This document shows, piece by piece, positions 38,581 to 49,770 of a DNA stretch of 64,000 nt (position 1 is its first letter; the number at the start of each line of letters is the position of its first letter). The stretch spans positions 2,666,001 through 2,730,000 of the forward strand of contig OW387148.1 of assembly GCA_936440205.1 (NCBI GenBank). Reading direction: 5' to 3'. A program made the translations under genes and the position numbers. The stretch is from Lepidonotus clava. Taxonomy: Eukaryota > Annelida > Polychaeta > Phyllodocida > Polynoidae. The notes under the pieces were generated by a model that was given only the letters and a program-made list of their open reading frames with translations, was not told the DNA's origin and made no database searches.

Positions 38581-39529
38581 GGCATTGTCCTGAAATAGAC
38601 CCGTCCTCAGTATCAGTGCACCGACAATGCCCAAGTCGTAGGTTTCACTGTGTGATTTGTGATTTACATCAATGCAGCATCGTGTCCATGTCATTTAGCC
38701 ATAGAGCCAATGTATCTGCTCTCCGGCGCTGCAACCAAAACCCTTGTTTGTCTTCTTTCTTTTTTTAGTCAAATCCCAATTTCGCAATTCAATCCACCAA
38801 AATCGTAATCTAAACCCACAAGGCAGTCCTGAGAACAATTATTTGAATTTAAACTCAGCTGCCTAAACGATTTTGTGAACAAAAATCTATATAGTTTGAC
38901 ACCCTGCCCCTTCTCGATTGCTTTAGGGATGGGATAAATGACTTGCTTCCCTCCAATGTCCAGTTGTTGTGGGGTGGATAATGAAAGTTGTCGTCAGTAG
39001 GTAGGGGCTGCAGGCAGCCATAGCGGCGCCCCAGCCCTATCTGTCGAATGCCATCACGTCGGGTATCTATTTTATTCTGCGATTCCCCCATTATCCCTGG
39101 GCAATGGTCCCGTTTCCCACTCCCCTATTGCCGGGTGTATTGTGGTGGTGTGTTGGGGAGGACGGGTTCACCACTGAATCACCGGATCACCGTCTGCTAT
39201 GGGGGGACCCCAGTGGTTGGGTGGTGAGGACAACGACATGGCGTGCCGCAAACATATTGCTCAAATGGTTTTATGGGTTAATGCAGAGCTATGATCGCAT
39301 TGGCGAGTAAATATATGACCTGGGCCACCCACTATGGTGTAGCATGTAATGACATGTCATTTCGGCACGGTGATAAAATATAGTAAGTGTAGTCACTAGT
39401 GGGACCGGAGAAATAGTATCTGTATGTTGAGGGGTTCACCGTTCCATGAGATGAGCATTTTGTAAAAGATATTTTTTGTCGTGTGTCAATTTAAAGTTAT
39501 ATTTAGATTTCTTTAATGATGATGAGGAG

Positions 39530-39690
39530 GGTTGGTCAGGTGAATAGCATCTTGGACGTCTGTGCATAAGCCCCAGGTTTGATTCCCGAAAGATGCCTGT
39601 TGGACTACTTTTTCTAGCCGTCATTTTCATCCCTATAGATTCGGTCATCAATACTTTATATAATCTAAAAATGTGAGTTGGTCTTGATAT
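39530..39690 (+). repeat. Possible tRNA-derived SINE fragment
   Basis: An A-box-like TTGGTCAGGTGAATAGCA (from about 39532) and a B-box-like GGTTTGATTCC (39576-39586) lie at roughly tRNA spacing. They are followed by an unrelated tail with a T run. The stretch does not fold into a full tRNA by eye, so a SINE head is more likely than a tRNA gene. Single copy in this window. Confidence 0.3.
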
Positions 39691-39997
39691 AGCTAAATGA
39701 ATTGCTGAGTGGACCTCAAACTCCAACACATCGCCATCATCTTTAGTGATACATGTAAAATGATAATTTGCAACTCACAAATACACTGCTGACTGATGGA
39801 GATATAGTAACAATGGTTCTATGCTTCTACATCCACTTCCTTGTTACGTACACTTCTCAAAGTACCCCAGTTCACTCAAATGTATGCACATTTTCTGAAG
39901 TCACTTTCACTTAAGAATAATTGTTGTAAAGGATCCCCAGTCCCAGCTGACGGCGATCAATGATGAGTGAAAGATTAGGTGTGAATGTAACATGTCT

Positions 39998-40000
<3 letters not shown>

Positions 40001-40050
<50 letters not shown>
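40001..40050. repeat. GT microsatellite, 25 units
   Basis: Pure GT run. His/Thr open frames on the minus strand are artefacts. Confidence 0.98.
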
Positions 40051-40051
<1 letters not shown>

Positions 40052-43000
40052 TGGGAGTGATACAGATGTTACCATTTGATGCGAGGTGCCCATCATGGCA
40101 GGTGAGTCTTGTATAACATTCCAACAAACTGCTGTAACATGGTCTTAATTCCTGAGCCAACCATGTAATCAGGTAGGTGAAAACCCTCTTCTACCTAAAA
40201 CCCCCTCCCTCCAAAAATAAGTCTCGGAATATATACAATGATAACACATTCCTTCAACTCTTATAGGTGATAATAAAAATGTTAGTTAAATCATATTAAA
40301 ATTGTAACCTTTTCGATAAGGGACCTCCCGATTTTCGATTGCTGTAAAACGCCATTGTATATAGAGTACTTCAAATAACCTCTTAGCCTTTGTCTTACGT
40401 TGGGTATGGTTGTTATTTCTCCTCAAGTTCCAAAAGTTTTCACATCAGTTTGCGAAATGTTAGTCTTTCTGACAAAAGAATCAAAATTAAAGTATGGTCG
40501 TATTCGATGTGAAGTAACTTTTGGAATAGCTATTTTTTGTTGACAGGAGTGCTTTGCAAACAAAATGCTCTTCTAGTCCTATATCCTCTCCTGATGTGGT
40601 ATCCTACCAAAATTAATACCTATGATGTCTTTAATTCAAAAGCTTTAAACTTTTGAACATTTTTTTAGATCGCATAGCAACATTTCAGTATCTTAAAACA
40701 AGCACAGAGACTTATATAACGTCAATACTTAATAGAATAATAAGTAGAAACTTATTCAGTATTCACTTTCTGAAATGTGCTGTATGGAATTTAGAGATCA
40801 TTATGAGGTGTGATTTTTGTCAAGTGCTACAAATTTAGACGGACAGAACTGCTGTATCAATAAAGACTAGAGTTGATATCAGGAAACAAATTATGCAACA
40901 TCATTTGGCCGATCTGTGGAACATTGGTCCACATGTTAGTGTAATTCATTTCTGGATACTTTATGGAAAACATAATCACTGTTAGAATGATGTATATTTA
41001 GAACCGTAAAAGACATCCATGGGATTTCTATCACATTTCATGAACATTCGCCTCAAGTCTAACACTTGTCCTTTACCTGCCAGAAATATCATTAGATGTG
41101 TCTGATTCACACTTAACTCCAAACATTTACTTAGATCTACTATTGAAAACTCTTACTAAAGTATTTGGAAATTAGAAACATAAGTATATCAGTATATGGA
41201 TGCAATCAAAAATGATTAAACGTAAGATTCTTAGTGTCTACTAAAATCAAATGGTAAGTGAATGGTGATCTTAAAGGAAACAGGTGACAGCCTGTTTCCT
41301 ACGGATTGAGATTATACCTTTTTCAGTTTTCTCATTAGGACTTCAGGCTTAAGAGCCTAGTCCGGGTCAGGGCCCAAGAGGGCGTTTTAAGTTTCCAGTG
41401 GCTGAGGCCACAACAACAAATAAGTTCGACCATCATTCTCTTGTGGGCATTTTTGACCGTTCTTTCAGCAGCACTGAGAAAGAGGAAGCCTCTGCACAAA
41501 AAGCGTAAAAGCAAGTTATTTTTACCCATTCTTCCCTTGGCCGCAAAAGGGCAATGGGCTTATTATATATGCACTTCACTCTGCTTGATGTAGTTCTGCA
41601 GCCGCATTTTTATTTCCATTCCCCTTTGTACATAACTGTTACAATACATTTGGTGGCTGGATGTCCTACATTGTTTTGATGATTGTTAGTAGTAACATCC
41701 CCTTAATACATAGCCAAATCTTGTAGCATGAAATGCGATGGCATATTCTATGTAAATCCCAATGTGATTTTTGCATGATATTCAACTCTTCACAACATTC
41801 TCGATCCACTACTGATAATTCGCAAGTGTATAGTGTATAAGTAATATCACCGCACTTACTTACAAGATTACTTTGTTCGTTTTTCACATTTGGTATCAAA
41901 CATAATTTTGGAATCAATCTGCTCGTCTTCAAGAAATTTGCATGTGCCTTCCGTGTATTTTCACACCCCTGCACATCCTTAACAACTAAGTTTCACTGCT
42001 TTTGAGTTCAAGTTATAAATATGACTTTGAATCCTATACCATATCTAGTGTTATGCCTCTACTTGATAACTTATACTTTTTCCCGATATTCTTATTTTTC
42101 ACTCTTGTCCAAATTAATTACATTGCCTTTGGATCGTACGAATGTTGTGTAGACGTACTGTGATGTGTCTTGACAGTAGATTATTCAACCTCTCCGGAGT
42201 CATTGGCTCTTCCCAATGAGAGCTTTTCACCCCATACTAAAACAAAGAATGCCTGACCTCCTCTCTTCTGGTATATTATGTTAACTTTGATGCCAGAATA
42301 CCTCATTAACTATGATTAGCATTCATATGATTTAGAACAAAATCTTTTCTATTCTATTCTATTTTTTGGAATGCATTTGCTGAGATTTTATAATGCATGT
42401 GTATTTGTATCATGAAAATAATTTTGAATGTATTAATAGTTTGTTTTTCATTGACATTATGTTGATGTCTCATTGACTTCTGGTGTTGAATATCATGACA
42501 AATGGGATTTACAAAGTGCCTTCGTTTATAAGTGAACTTTGACATAGGAAGAAATTTCTCAGTTATGGACTTTTTCCTGATGACCATTAGTTTAGTTCGT
42601 TAACACCCCTCATTCGCGGTGGTAGTTTATATTGCAATCCAGTCACCTCAGTTGTGTTGGTTTGTATAAGTTGACAAACACATGTTCTCGTGCTGTGAGT
42701 ATGCCTATTTTTGGAATTCTCCTACATTTAATGCATTTCAAACTCTGAAAGATATATATATTACGTATATATACATCAAATATCAAATAATTACTACCGT
42801 ATTCTCACAATAAGTAATGTCATTGCATCATATGAATTGAGTAATGTTACAATGTATTTGTAGTTAAGCAATCTGAATTACATTGTGAGATGATTTGTAC
42901 ATTGTATTCCTGCTTTGATCGATAAAATGACTGTGAAGCTAAGGTTTCTACTGTAACACCAGAACAAGTGTTTGCATTCATTCCGCTGTAGCCTCCACAT

Positions 43001-43839
43001 GTAAGAGCTGTGCTGTTTAACTGTGCAGAACTATTGAGTTGTTAAGTCTTGCTTGCAGTTTTCCCTGGTACGTCAAGTAGTAATCTTGATTTCATATAAA
43101 TTGAAAATGGAATTTACTATAATTAACATTTCATAAATTAGGCATACATTTGAAACAGAGGCATTTCGTACTGTTACATTTCGTTCGCTGATTGTCTTGA
43201 CCAGTAAAATAATGGCAGTAACTGAGAAAAAGAAAACAATTTTGAAACGATCAATGTTGCAATTTTTCTTTTTCCCTGCCTTGCTTCGAGTACTAACAAT
43301 ACCATATTTATGCCTTTGTTGTCTTAGTATGAGTGACTCTGTGTGTTCTCCATGCTTCAGTCAAACTCCATAAGAAAAAAATCACATCATGGAAGGGCCA
43401 AAATACAGTCAGCTGCCAAAAAAAAGGAACTCTAAAAAATACCTAAAACAGGAACCGGACTTGTGTTTGGCAAGGCATGATAATCAATTAACAGAAAAAA
43501 ACACAGAAATTCAGAGTTCTAATTGATTTATTGCTATGTACAGAGAACAGAGGTTCACTGAATTTATGTATAATACAAAAAACTGTTGTGAAAACTCTGC
43601 CCTGCTGAACTGCAGAAAGATTACCTTGACCACCTTTGAGCTGTCAGCAGCAGAAACCGATCCATGTATCTGGGTCAAATATGGCGGTGCAACAGCTACT
43701 GCAGCGCCACCTACCCGACCCAGCTAGCGTCACCTAAGCCGTTCCTGTGTGTTAGTACTGTTACCTTAACGTCCTAAAAACCCAATCCAAACTTTGCAGA
43801 ACGGTTTGTTTCTTATGTTCTGACTTCTCTGTCTTACAG

Positions 43840-44116
43840 GGCTCAAGGTGGAGGCCTCGGACAATGTGTTTCTGGAGAATCTGCACAGCACGAGAAACCT
43901 GGAGACCACCTACTACGTCACAGACATCACTCAGGCCTCCGACTTTTTCTGGATGCGTGAGTCGGGCCTCCAGGTCCACATAGGTATCCTCGATGTGGCC
44001 CTGATCCCCAAATACGAGGACGTGAGTCATGACTCCGATAACAAGTACATGCTGGACAATCCCAACACCAGCGAGGACAAGTCCAAGTTCAGAAACATCG
44101 CCAGAAATTATTGCAG
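43840..44116 (+). CDS. Internal coding exon of an unrecognised protein
   Basis: This is the clearest coding sequence in the window. It starts after a textbook acceptor (long pyrimidine run, then TTACAG) and ends at CAG|GTAAGC. It enters in phase 1 and leaves in phase 2, giving about 92 residues that begin xLKVEASDNVFLENL. Third codon positions are mostly G or C, unlike the AT-rich DNA on both sides, and there is no internal stop. The peptide is compositionally ordinary, with FFWMRESGLQVHIGILDV in the middle and DNPNTSEDKSKFRNIARNYC at its end. No signal peptide, membrane segment or familiar catalytic motif is visible. I do not recognise the family with confidence. A large extracellular matrix protein of the FRAS1/FREM/ECM3 kind is one guess from general character only. 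I found no upstream exon. Confidence 0.8.
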
Positions 44117-44245
44117 GTAAGCCTTTTTCATCATACTTGTTATTGCAGGATTTACTTCATTTCAGATCGTCCAAAAAAAAAGGTGAGTTATTGCCATGGG
44201 CATAATTATTTCAATGTCAATTTATTTATTCAATTTTCTTAAAAG
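44117..44245 (+). other. Short intron between the two exons
   Basis: A 129-bp AT-rich GT-AG intron. It has a consensus donor (GTAAGC) and an acceptor preceded by a T-rich tract. Its length is typical of the shorter introns of many invertebrates. Confidence 0.5.
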
Positions 44246-44323
44246 TACTCCAGGAAACCGTAAGTATTTAGCTATAGATAAAAACGAATGGGGAGCTAAA
44301 GGTTTTGGGGAGCAGATCTACAG
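44246..44323 (+). CDS. Probable following exon of the same gene
   Basis: After a 129-bp intron, an acceptor (TTTTCTTAAAAG) opens a 78-bp exon that stays in frame with the previous one (phase 2 in, phase 2 out) and ends at CAG|GTGAGG. It adds Ser, then TPGNRKYLAIDKNEWGAKG and FGEQIY. The reading frame, both splice sites and the phase all agree. The exon is short, though, and an open frame of this length arises by chance about one time in three. Its codons are less GC-biased than those of the first exon. A second perfect donor word (GTAAGT) lies inside it at 44260, so a 14-bp micro-exon is the main alternative. No further downstream exon could be assigned. Confidence 0.45.
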
Positions 44324-44632
44324 GTGAGGAATATTTTATAACAGCCGTTTGTGACTCAGCCAATCTTGCGGATGATTTTGTTATATGGTTTCATGTTTCA
44401 CAATACATTTGTTTGCTGGAGATTCCTCATTTGTCAACCTGATATTCATGATTGTCAACCTTCATAGATATAATGGACAGATTGGTGACGATGCTGATGT
44501 AAAATGACACTGTTAATATTGTTAAACTGCTTACTTCAAGTTATTTCACAATTAGTATCAATAGTACCTTCATTCCTCATGTAATGAAATCATAATTTTA
44601 AAAAAACGAATATCTGGCATACTATAGTATAC

Positions 44633-44677
44633 TCAAGGATTTTGTCTCATAATATTATCATGAGACCAAATCCTTGA
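44633..44677. repeat. 45-bp near-perfect palindrome
   Basis: TCAAGGATTTTGTCTCAT and ATGAGACCAAATCCTTGA are inverted copies with one mismatch, separated by 9 AT-rich bases. It lies 310 bp after the last assigned exon. It could be a cruciform-forming site or a very short inverted-repeat element. It is not a bacterial terminator. Confidence 0.85.
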
Positions 44678-44929
44678 TATATGAGATGCAGGTGCCACCT
44701 CGTATCTTTTCCGACCAATCTTCTGAGACAAATCTACAGCATCATCACCTGGTGTCGACCAACAGGGACCCCCACCCCCTCCCTCCCGCTAGACCCGCTG
44801 CCCCAGGTATAGAGGGGGATTTAGCCCGGCACCACGGAGGAAAGGTTCGAGGGCAGGACTCAGGAAGTAGTGCCAATCCCCAGATTAATCCTCTGGATGA
44901 AGGGGGTCTGAACAGTTAATGCCCCGGGC

Positions 44930-45400
44930 GGCTCCCCGGCGCCCCGCAGGCGCTATTCTACCAACTCGACGCCCCCCTACCGCGCCACACTTATAATCAC
45001 GCCCGCCGGAGGGAGGGCTGCCTTAAGATAAGCCAGCCCCGGTCGCCCCCAGCCGCGCCCAGGGTTGATAAAAATTAAATCAAAAGGCACGAGTGGGACT
45101 GATTTATGTGTGTTTACATGGCGCTTATTATTGTCTAAAGTGGCCTAATAAAGCAGCTGAGCCCGCTCCTCCAGGGGCCCCCACGGAGGTGCTTATCAGG
45201 GGGAAGCATCAAGTGCTCTCCTCCACCCCTTAACCCTTATAATGACCCGTCCTCAATCGGGCTGACCAGAACAGGAGGAAAAAAGTGTTAAATATATTGG
45301 ACCCCTAAAGTCTGGCTTGGGGTCACGCCATCGTGGGAGTTGTAAGGTTGAGCTGCTCACCGGTCTGCCGTATAGGGCTAGCACGAGCAGCTCGCTGATT
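44930..45400. promoter_or_regulatory. GC-rich patch with AT-rich factor sites downstream of the gene fragment
   Basis: CpG-rich sequence (44930-45060) runs into GATAAAAATTAAATC, then CTTATTATTGTC (Sox-like), AAAGCAGCTGAG (E-box) and GGTGCTTATCAGGGGG (GATA-like). GAGCTGCTC and GAGCAGCTC follow at 45350 and 45385. It may be a cis-regulatory module of the neighbouring gene. Confidence 0.3.
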
Positions 45401-46456
45401 TACACGTGTTGGGCTAAGGGATCACAGTATTTTACGGTTTTTATGCAAAATTATTCATCACAAAAATTGATGGTTCATCAAGTCTTTGCGGGGTGGCTCG
45501 TAAAGAGGGTCTATGATTTGTTATACCGGATATACTAGAATACATTGACTCGCAAATGCCCTGGTTTAATTTACCAGGAGCTTTTTTTGTGTGTTTTAAT
45601 ATCGACCAGGCGTAAATAAGACTCACCTATAGTAGTGGTATCCACGCCTATAATGAAAAGAAAAATAGATTGTCTATAGGCCAGGACTAGACAGAGTCTC
45701 TGCCTACGGAAGGGTGGCTTATGGTAAACGTTGCAGTAAGTGCTTCATGTACAACTTAGCATGCACATATTCAATGGCTCAGGATGTGGTAAATGAACGA
45801 CTAGTCAGGATGTTTAATTATGTTGATTTACGACTCCTTAATGAAATACATGAAAAATGGGAAAATTAGTAATGTCTACAGTCTGTTGCCTATCAACGTG
45901 AGACGACTATTAATCACTGCCTTCATCAAATCGGTGAGCTATTCCAGGCCTGAATATTCTTACCGATATTGCTTCGGTGATAAAGGCAACATATCTTGTT
46001 TCTTCAAGAGTATCTATCTACCTGCTAGTTTGGACCTTGGCGACTTGGTTATAGTTTTGTCATCACGTGAAGTTCATGACCATATGCGTGGGATTATTCT
46101 TTAAATCAGAAATGCATAAATTGTATACTAATTCAGAAGTTATGAATTATTATGAATTTAACATAAATATGTTATTTACATACATGTTGATTGTTAATGA
46201 TCACAAATGTAAATTGATCACCAATATAGCCCACTTCGAGTAGATGTAAGTGCGACATTATCTGCATAATGTCTAAAAACAAAATGTATAATTAAAAGGC
46301 CTATATAAGCAGGTGGCTGCAATACTATAGCCAATAAACTTGAAGCAGTCCTCCAGGGTAAACCAGAAAGGCCAAGGTCCAGGAGTCAGTGCCCTAACCC
46401 GGCCCACACCTCGCCCAACAGCCACATGCCCATATATGGGAGAGGCGGTAATAGGT

Positions 46457-46472
46457 GTCGCCCCCTGGTGGC
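46457..46472 (-). promoter_or_regulatory. Strong CTCF-like word
   Basis: Reverse complement GCCACCAGGGGGCGAC matches the CCASYAGRKGGC core exactly and extends the vertebrate consensus on both sides. Confidence 0.55.
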
Positions 46473-47892
46473 GTCTGACACAATAAATGTTGTATACGTC
46501 CGGCGTCACTTCCGCCCGACCACCGGTGAATGTATCATGTATATTTCCGGCCGGCCAAATAAACATGGCGCCGTCTGCGGCCATCCTTCCACGGCCTAAC
46601 TCGTCCCCTGCCGGGCCATATTTCCCGACCTGTTCGGGGGCATAGGAGGACTCGCACAGGGCACTTTGACTCCAAGACAGCCCCTCTAAATCACAGCGGG
46701 CGGGTGGGCTCTATAAGTCAGGAGGGCCGCGTACTACGCCCCCAGTGGTATATGACTCTGTGCGGCCGTACATAAATCCGTCTGGGATGTATACGTGATT
46801 GCAGTTAGTGTCGGGGGGTGTATGTACTGCGGATTAGGGGGAGATTATAATCACCGAGACCTGAGGGGGAGTAATCCCAGACGTCAGGAGGAGACAGTTA
46901 TTGCCGGCCTCCAGAACCTACTCGGATTTATCGTACTGACAATTGTTTCTACACACGGGAGCTGTAGCATGCTTAGGGCTTCTGGAACATTTATTAGGGA
47001 CTTAGGTGCGTGATACTAAGCACTGCACGGCTGGCCTAGAGCACCATCTACAATGGTAAGAGGCTGTAAGTTTATGGTAACGATAATTGCAATACAATGC
47101 CAACAGCTAGGTCCATGACTTAGGACTGTAATTCTTTTGCATCGTTACCAATGGGCGTATGGAACTCTAAGCTCGACACAATCTCCAAATATAATTTCAA
47201 ACTTGTTTGCCAGATTGTGCCCCTGTGTAAAATGACAGTTTGATTATACTACTCGCCTACTACTAAGAAATTGACAATTAAACTAGAACGATTTGCAATA
47301 TAGAATGCTTAAAACCTGTATTCCGGGAGGCGATACTGACCACCGGTAATCTAGTAATTCATTGTATTTTAGTAGATTTTGGTAAAGGGGCATATATATG
47401 CATCCTTCAAATCGTTTGACAGTATATTAAAACTTATTTCTAATCAAATCAACATGTCTGTGATTAACCTATATTTCCTCTGCCGTCTTTTGATATCGAA
47501 AATAAAACCGGCCAGTTGAAAACAACCTTAAATCTGAGTTAAATCAAATTAAAGATGTTGAATATAGTTCCCACAGCCTCGTGCTACTCCAGCTGGTCGG
47601 TCTTACCAATATGTGGTCGGGTCAGGGGGGTAGGTGTTGACTGATCACAGGAGGAGGCGGGTGGCGTCTGTACCCTGACACTACCCCCCCCCCTCCCCCA
47701 ACCCCCTCCCCTCCTCCAGGGCGCGCTCCCCAGCTGCCTCCTGCAGCCATCAAATTAGGTCGGCTACCCTGGAAACGTTTGTCTTCTCCAGGAGACAGGT
47801 CCAAAGATGTGTCGGCGTGATGCGGGCTGTCGCCCTGACAGCTCCATTGTCTATGGGCTTAGTGGGCGCGAGGCGGGGCCAGGGGGCAGGGA

Positions 47893-47942
47893 CCTTTATA
47901 TAAGGCACGTCCTCCAGTGTGGCCCTTTATATACGGCACGTC
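47893..47942 (+). promoter_or_regulatory. Duplicated TATA-containing word in a GC-rich patch
   Basis: CCTTTATATAAGGCACGTC (47893-47911) and CCTTTATATACGGCACGTC (47924-47942) differ at one base and are 31 bp apart. A donor-like GGGGTGAGA follows near 47967. A TATA promoter with a short first exon is possible but unproven. Confidence 0.3.
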
Positions 47943-49419
47943 GCGCCGTAGACCTTTGTCTTACCGGGGTGAGAACGTGGGGGTTAGCTAGGAATTGAGA
48001 GGCATTTTCTGATCGTGATGGCTTAGTGTACTGACCATAGTTCAATTCCCGCCCAATTTCCGGGTTGCCATAACGGAGCCCTCGGTGGTTTTCTTATACC
48101 AGTTTGTGGGGTCTTTATTGTTCTATCTCGGCCGAAATTGACGATGTGTTGGTGCAAAAAAAACCTGTTAGACATCTACAATATGCAATGAATCATATTT
48201 GCGCTGTAGTATCAATCAAATGCTGGTATGTTTATATATTATATGTTTCTCCAATATTTCTGCAATCTATTGTAACATTTAAGATTGGTTTGCGGAATAT
48301 ATTTTACTCAAGTAAGAAGAAAGGGAAGAAAAATACAATGTGCCTCCTCTATCTATTGAATAGCGTCATCAGCAATTTCCTACAAACCTATTCTGGACTC
48401 AGGTGTGGCTGAAAATCGTGCTGCTTAAGTAAGGAACCCACTGGATAGAACTACACTACACTCTTAAAGCAATTTCCAAAGGACCTGTTCATATAAGAAA
48501 GATAGGTCGTGGGCATGAAGCTTCTTTTGACCTGGGATTCTGTTCCGTTTACGTTCGGAGGCATTGCGCGTTGACAGTTAATCGCCAAATCCGAAGACAT
48601 CTGCCAGTCAGGGTTAGACCGCCACCACTCCTTATACAGTGGGCTTATCGGATTAGGGTGCGGTCCTTGAATGCCATACATAAATGATTGGTAACGTATC
48701 ATTCCCCAGGGCCTGGGCACAGCTGGGGTGCTTTGGTGCCATCCCATTATGACATTAAAGAAGTCGACGTTTGGTGTATAAAATCAGGACCTGTATGTCA
48801 ACGTAAAGGACAAGTAAGGGAACCCTCTGTACTAAATTACGGAGTCACATGCCCTGATTTCTTGATTCTATCCCTTATATTTCTGAACCTAATATTCTAT
48901 CCTTAAGAATCAACTGTCGGTAATTTACAATGGAATCAGAAGTGCCAAAGGCTTTAGTGATATTGTGTAATTGGTTGGTTATAAGAACTTTAGAAGTTAT
49001 ATGCAGCAATAAAAATACAGGAGGCGTGCATAGAAGTTTTTTTTAAATTGCAATATAAGGACCTGCTGCTGAGTTGAGGTCTACGTGCCTTCCTTATCTG
49101 GTTCGCACCCAACCTGATTCTAGGCTCTAACAGGGACCTGCCTTTACAAAAAGTCCCGATCGACCTCCCACGCCGAAAAGGGCCTTCCTACTGAATGCTA
49201 ATCTCCTAAGTCTCAAGGGACCGCCCTACTTTTCAAAGGTCTCTCATCTAAGTCAATCGGGGCTGGGTGGGGAGAAACGGACGAGGGGAGAGGGTGGGGA
49301 TGGTATAAGACTAAAGTAGGATTGATTCAAAGTAAATCTATTCCAATGGCCGCGTAACAAATTGGAATACAGTATACGCAAGGGTGGGGGCCCTATTGAA
49401 TAGGAAGACAGAGGGTGGT

Positions 49420-49770
49420 GGGCAGCACGGATAGGTGGACGTCGATGGATATTAGCATCAAGGGCTGGCTGGTCGAGCAGCTCCGATCGGCTACGAGCTG
49501 CTCCGAGCAGCTCCGAGCAGCTGGGACGTCTGCCGCCCACTCCCTTTGATCGGTGCGCATTTTCCGCTCTGGCGAAGAGCAATTAGATTGCAGGTGTATA
49601 TTCAAGCGCCGGCTTCGATCGCGGAGGGCAGGTCCCGAGCAGTAGGACACTCTCCTCCGAGCTGCTCGCCTGAGCAGAACCCGAGGCGCCCCAGGCAGGC
49701 AGCAGCTCAATTTGGCTGCAAAAAGCACACAGTTAGCCTCGTTGTTTCCCCCCGCCCCTGGTTCCACTGA
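49420..49770. promoter_or_regulatory. GC-rich patch with GAGCWGCTC mini-array
   Basis: GAGCAGCTC or GAGCTGCTC occurs at 49475, 49495, 49505 and 49659, and imperfectly at 49515. The first group keeps the 10-bp phase of the array at 4283. Overlapping short open frames on both strands show no protein character. Confidence 0.4.

Larger units (their letters stand above)
38581..43839. other. AT-rich DNA upstream of the gene fragment
   Basis: Apart from the GT run, the possible SINE and a mixed-composition block at 41335-41600, nothing is recognised. CAGCGCCACCTACC at 43702 is a reverse AGGTGGCGCTG-type word 125 bp before the exon. Upstream exons of the gene could lie here or beyond the window, but none is visible. 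Confidence 0.4.
45401..49419. other. Mixed DNA, no gene seen
   Basis: GC-rich patches occur at 46370-46800 and 47620-47990; the latter has a long C run at 47685-47720. A weak B-box-like GTTCAATTCCC is at 48040. The 94-codon frame at 45820-46104 shows no family resemblance. Confidence 0.4.

Noticed and set aside
45820-46104. 94-codon frame with an internal donor-like GGTGAGC
   Set aside because: No acceptor, no codon bias and no family resemblance.
47984-48050. tRNA gene suggested by GTTCAATTCCC
   Set aside because: A-box candidates are at the wrong distance and no cloverleaf can be drawn.
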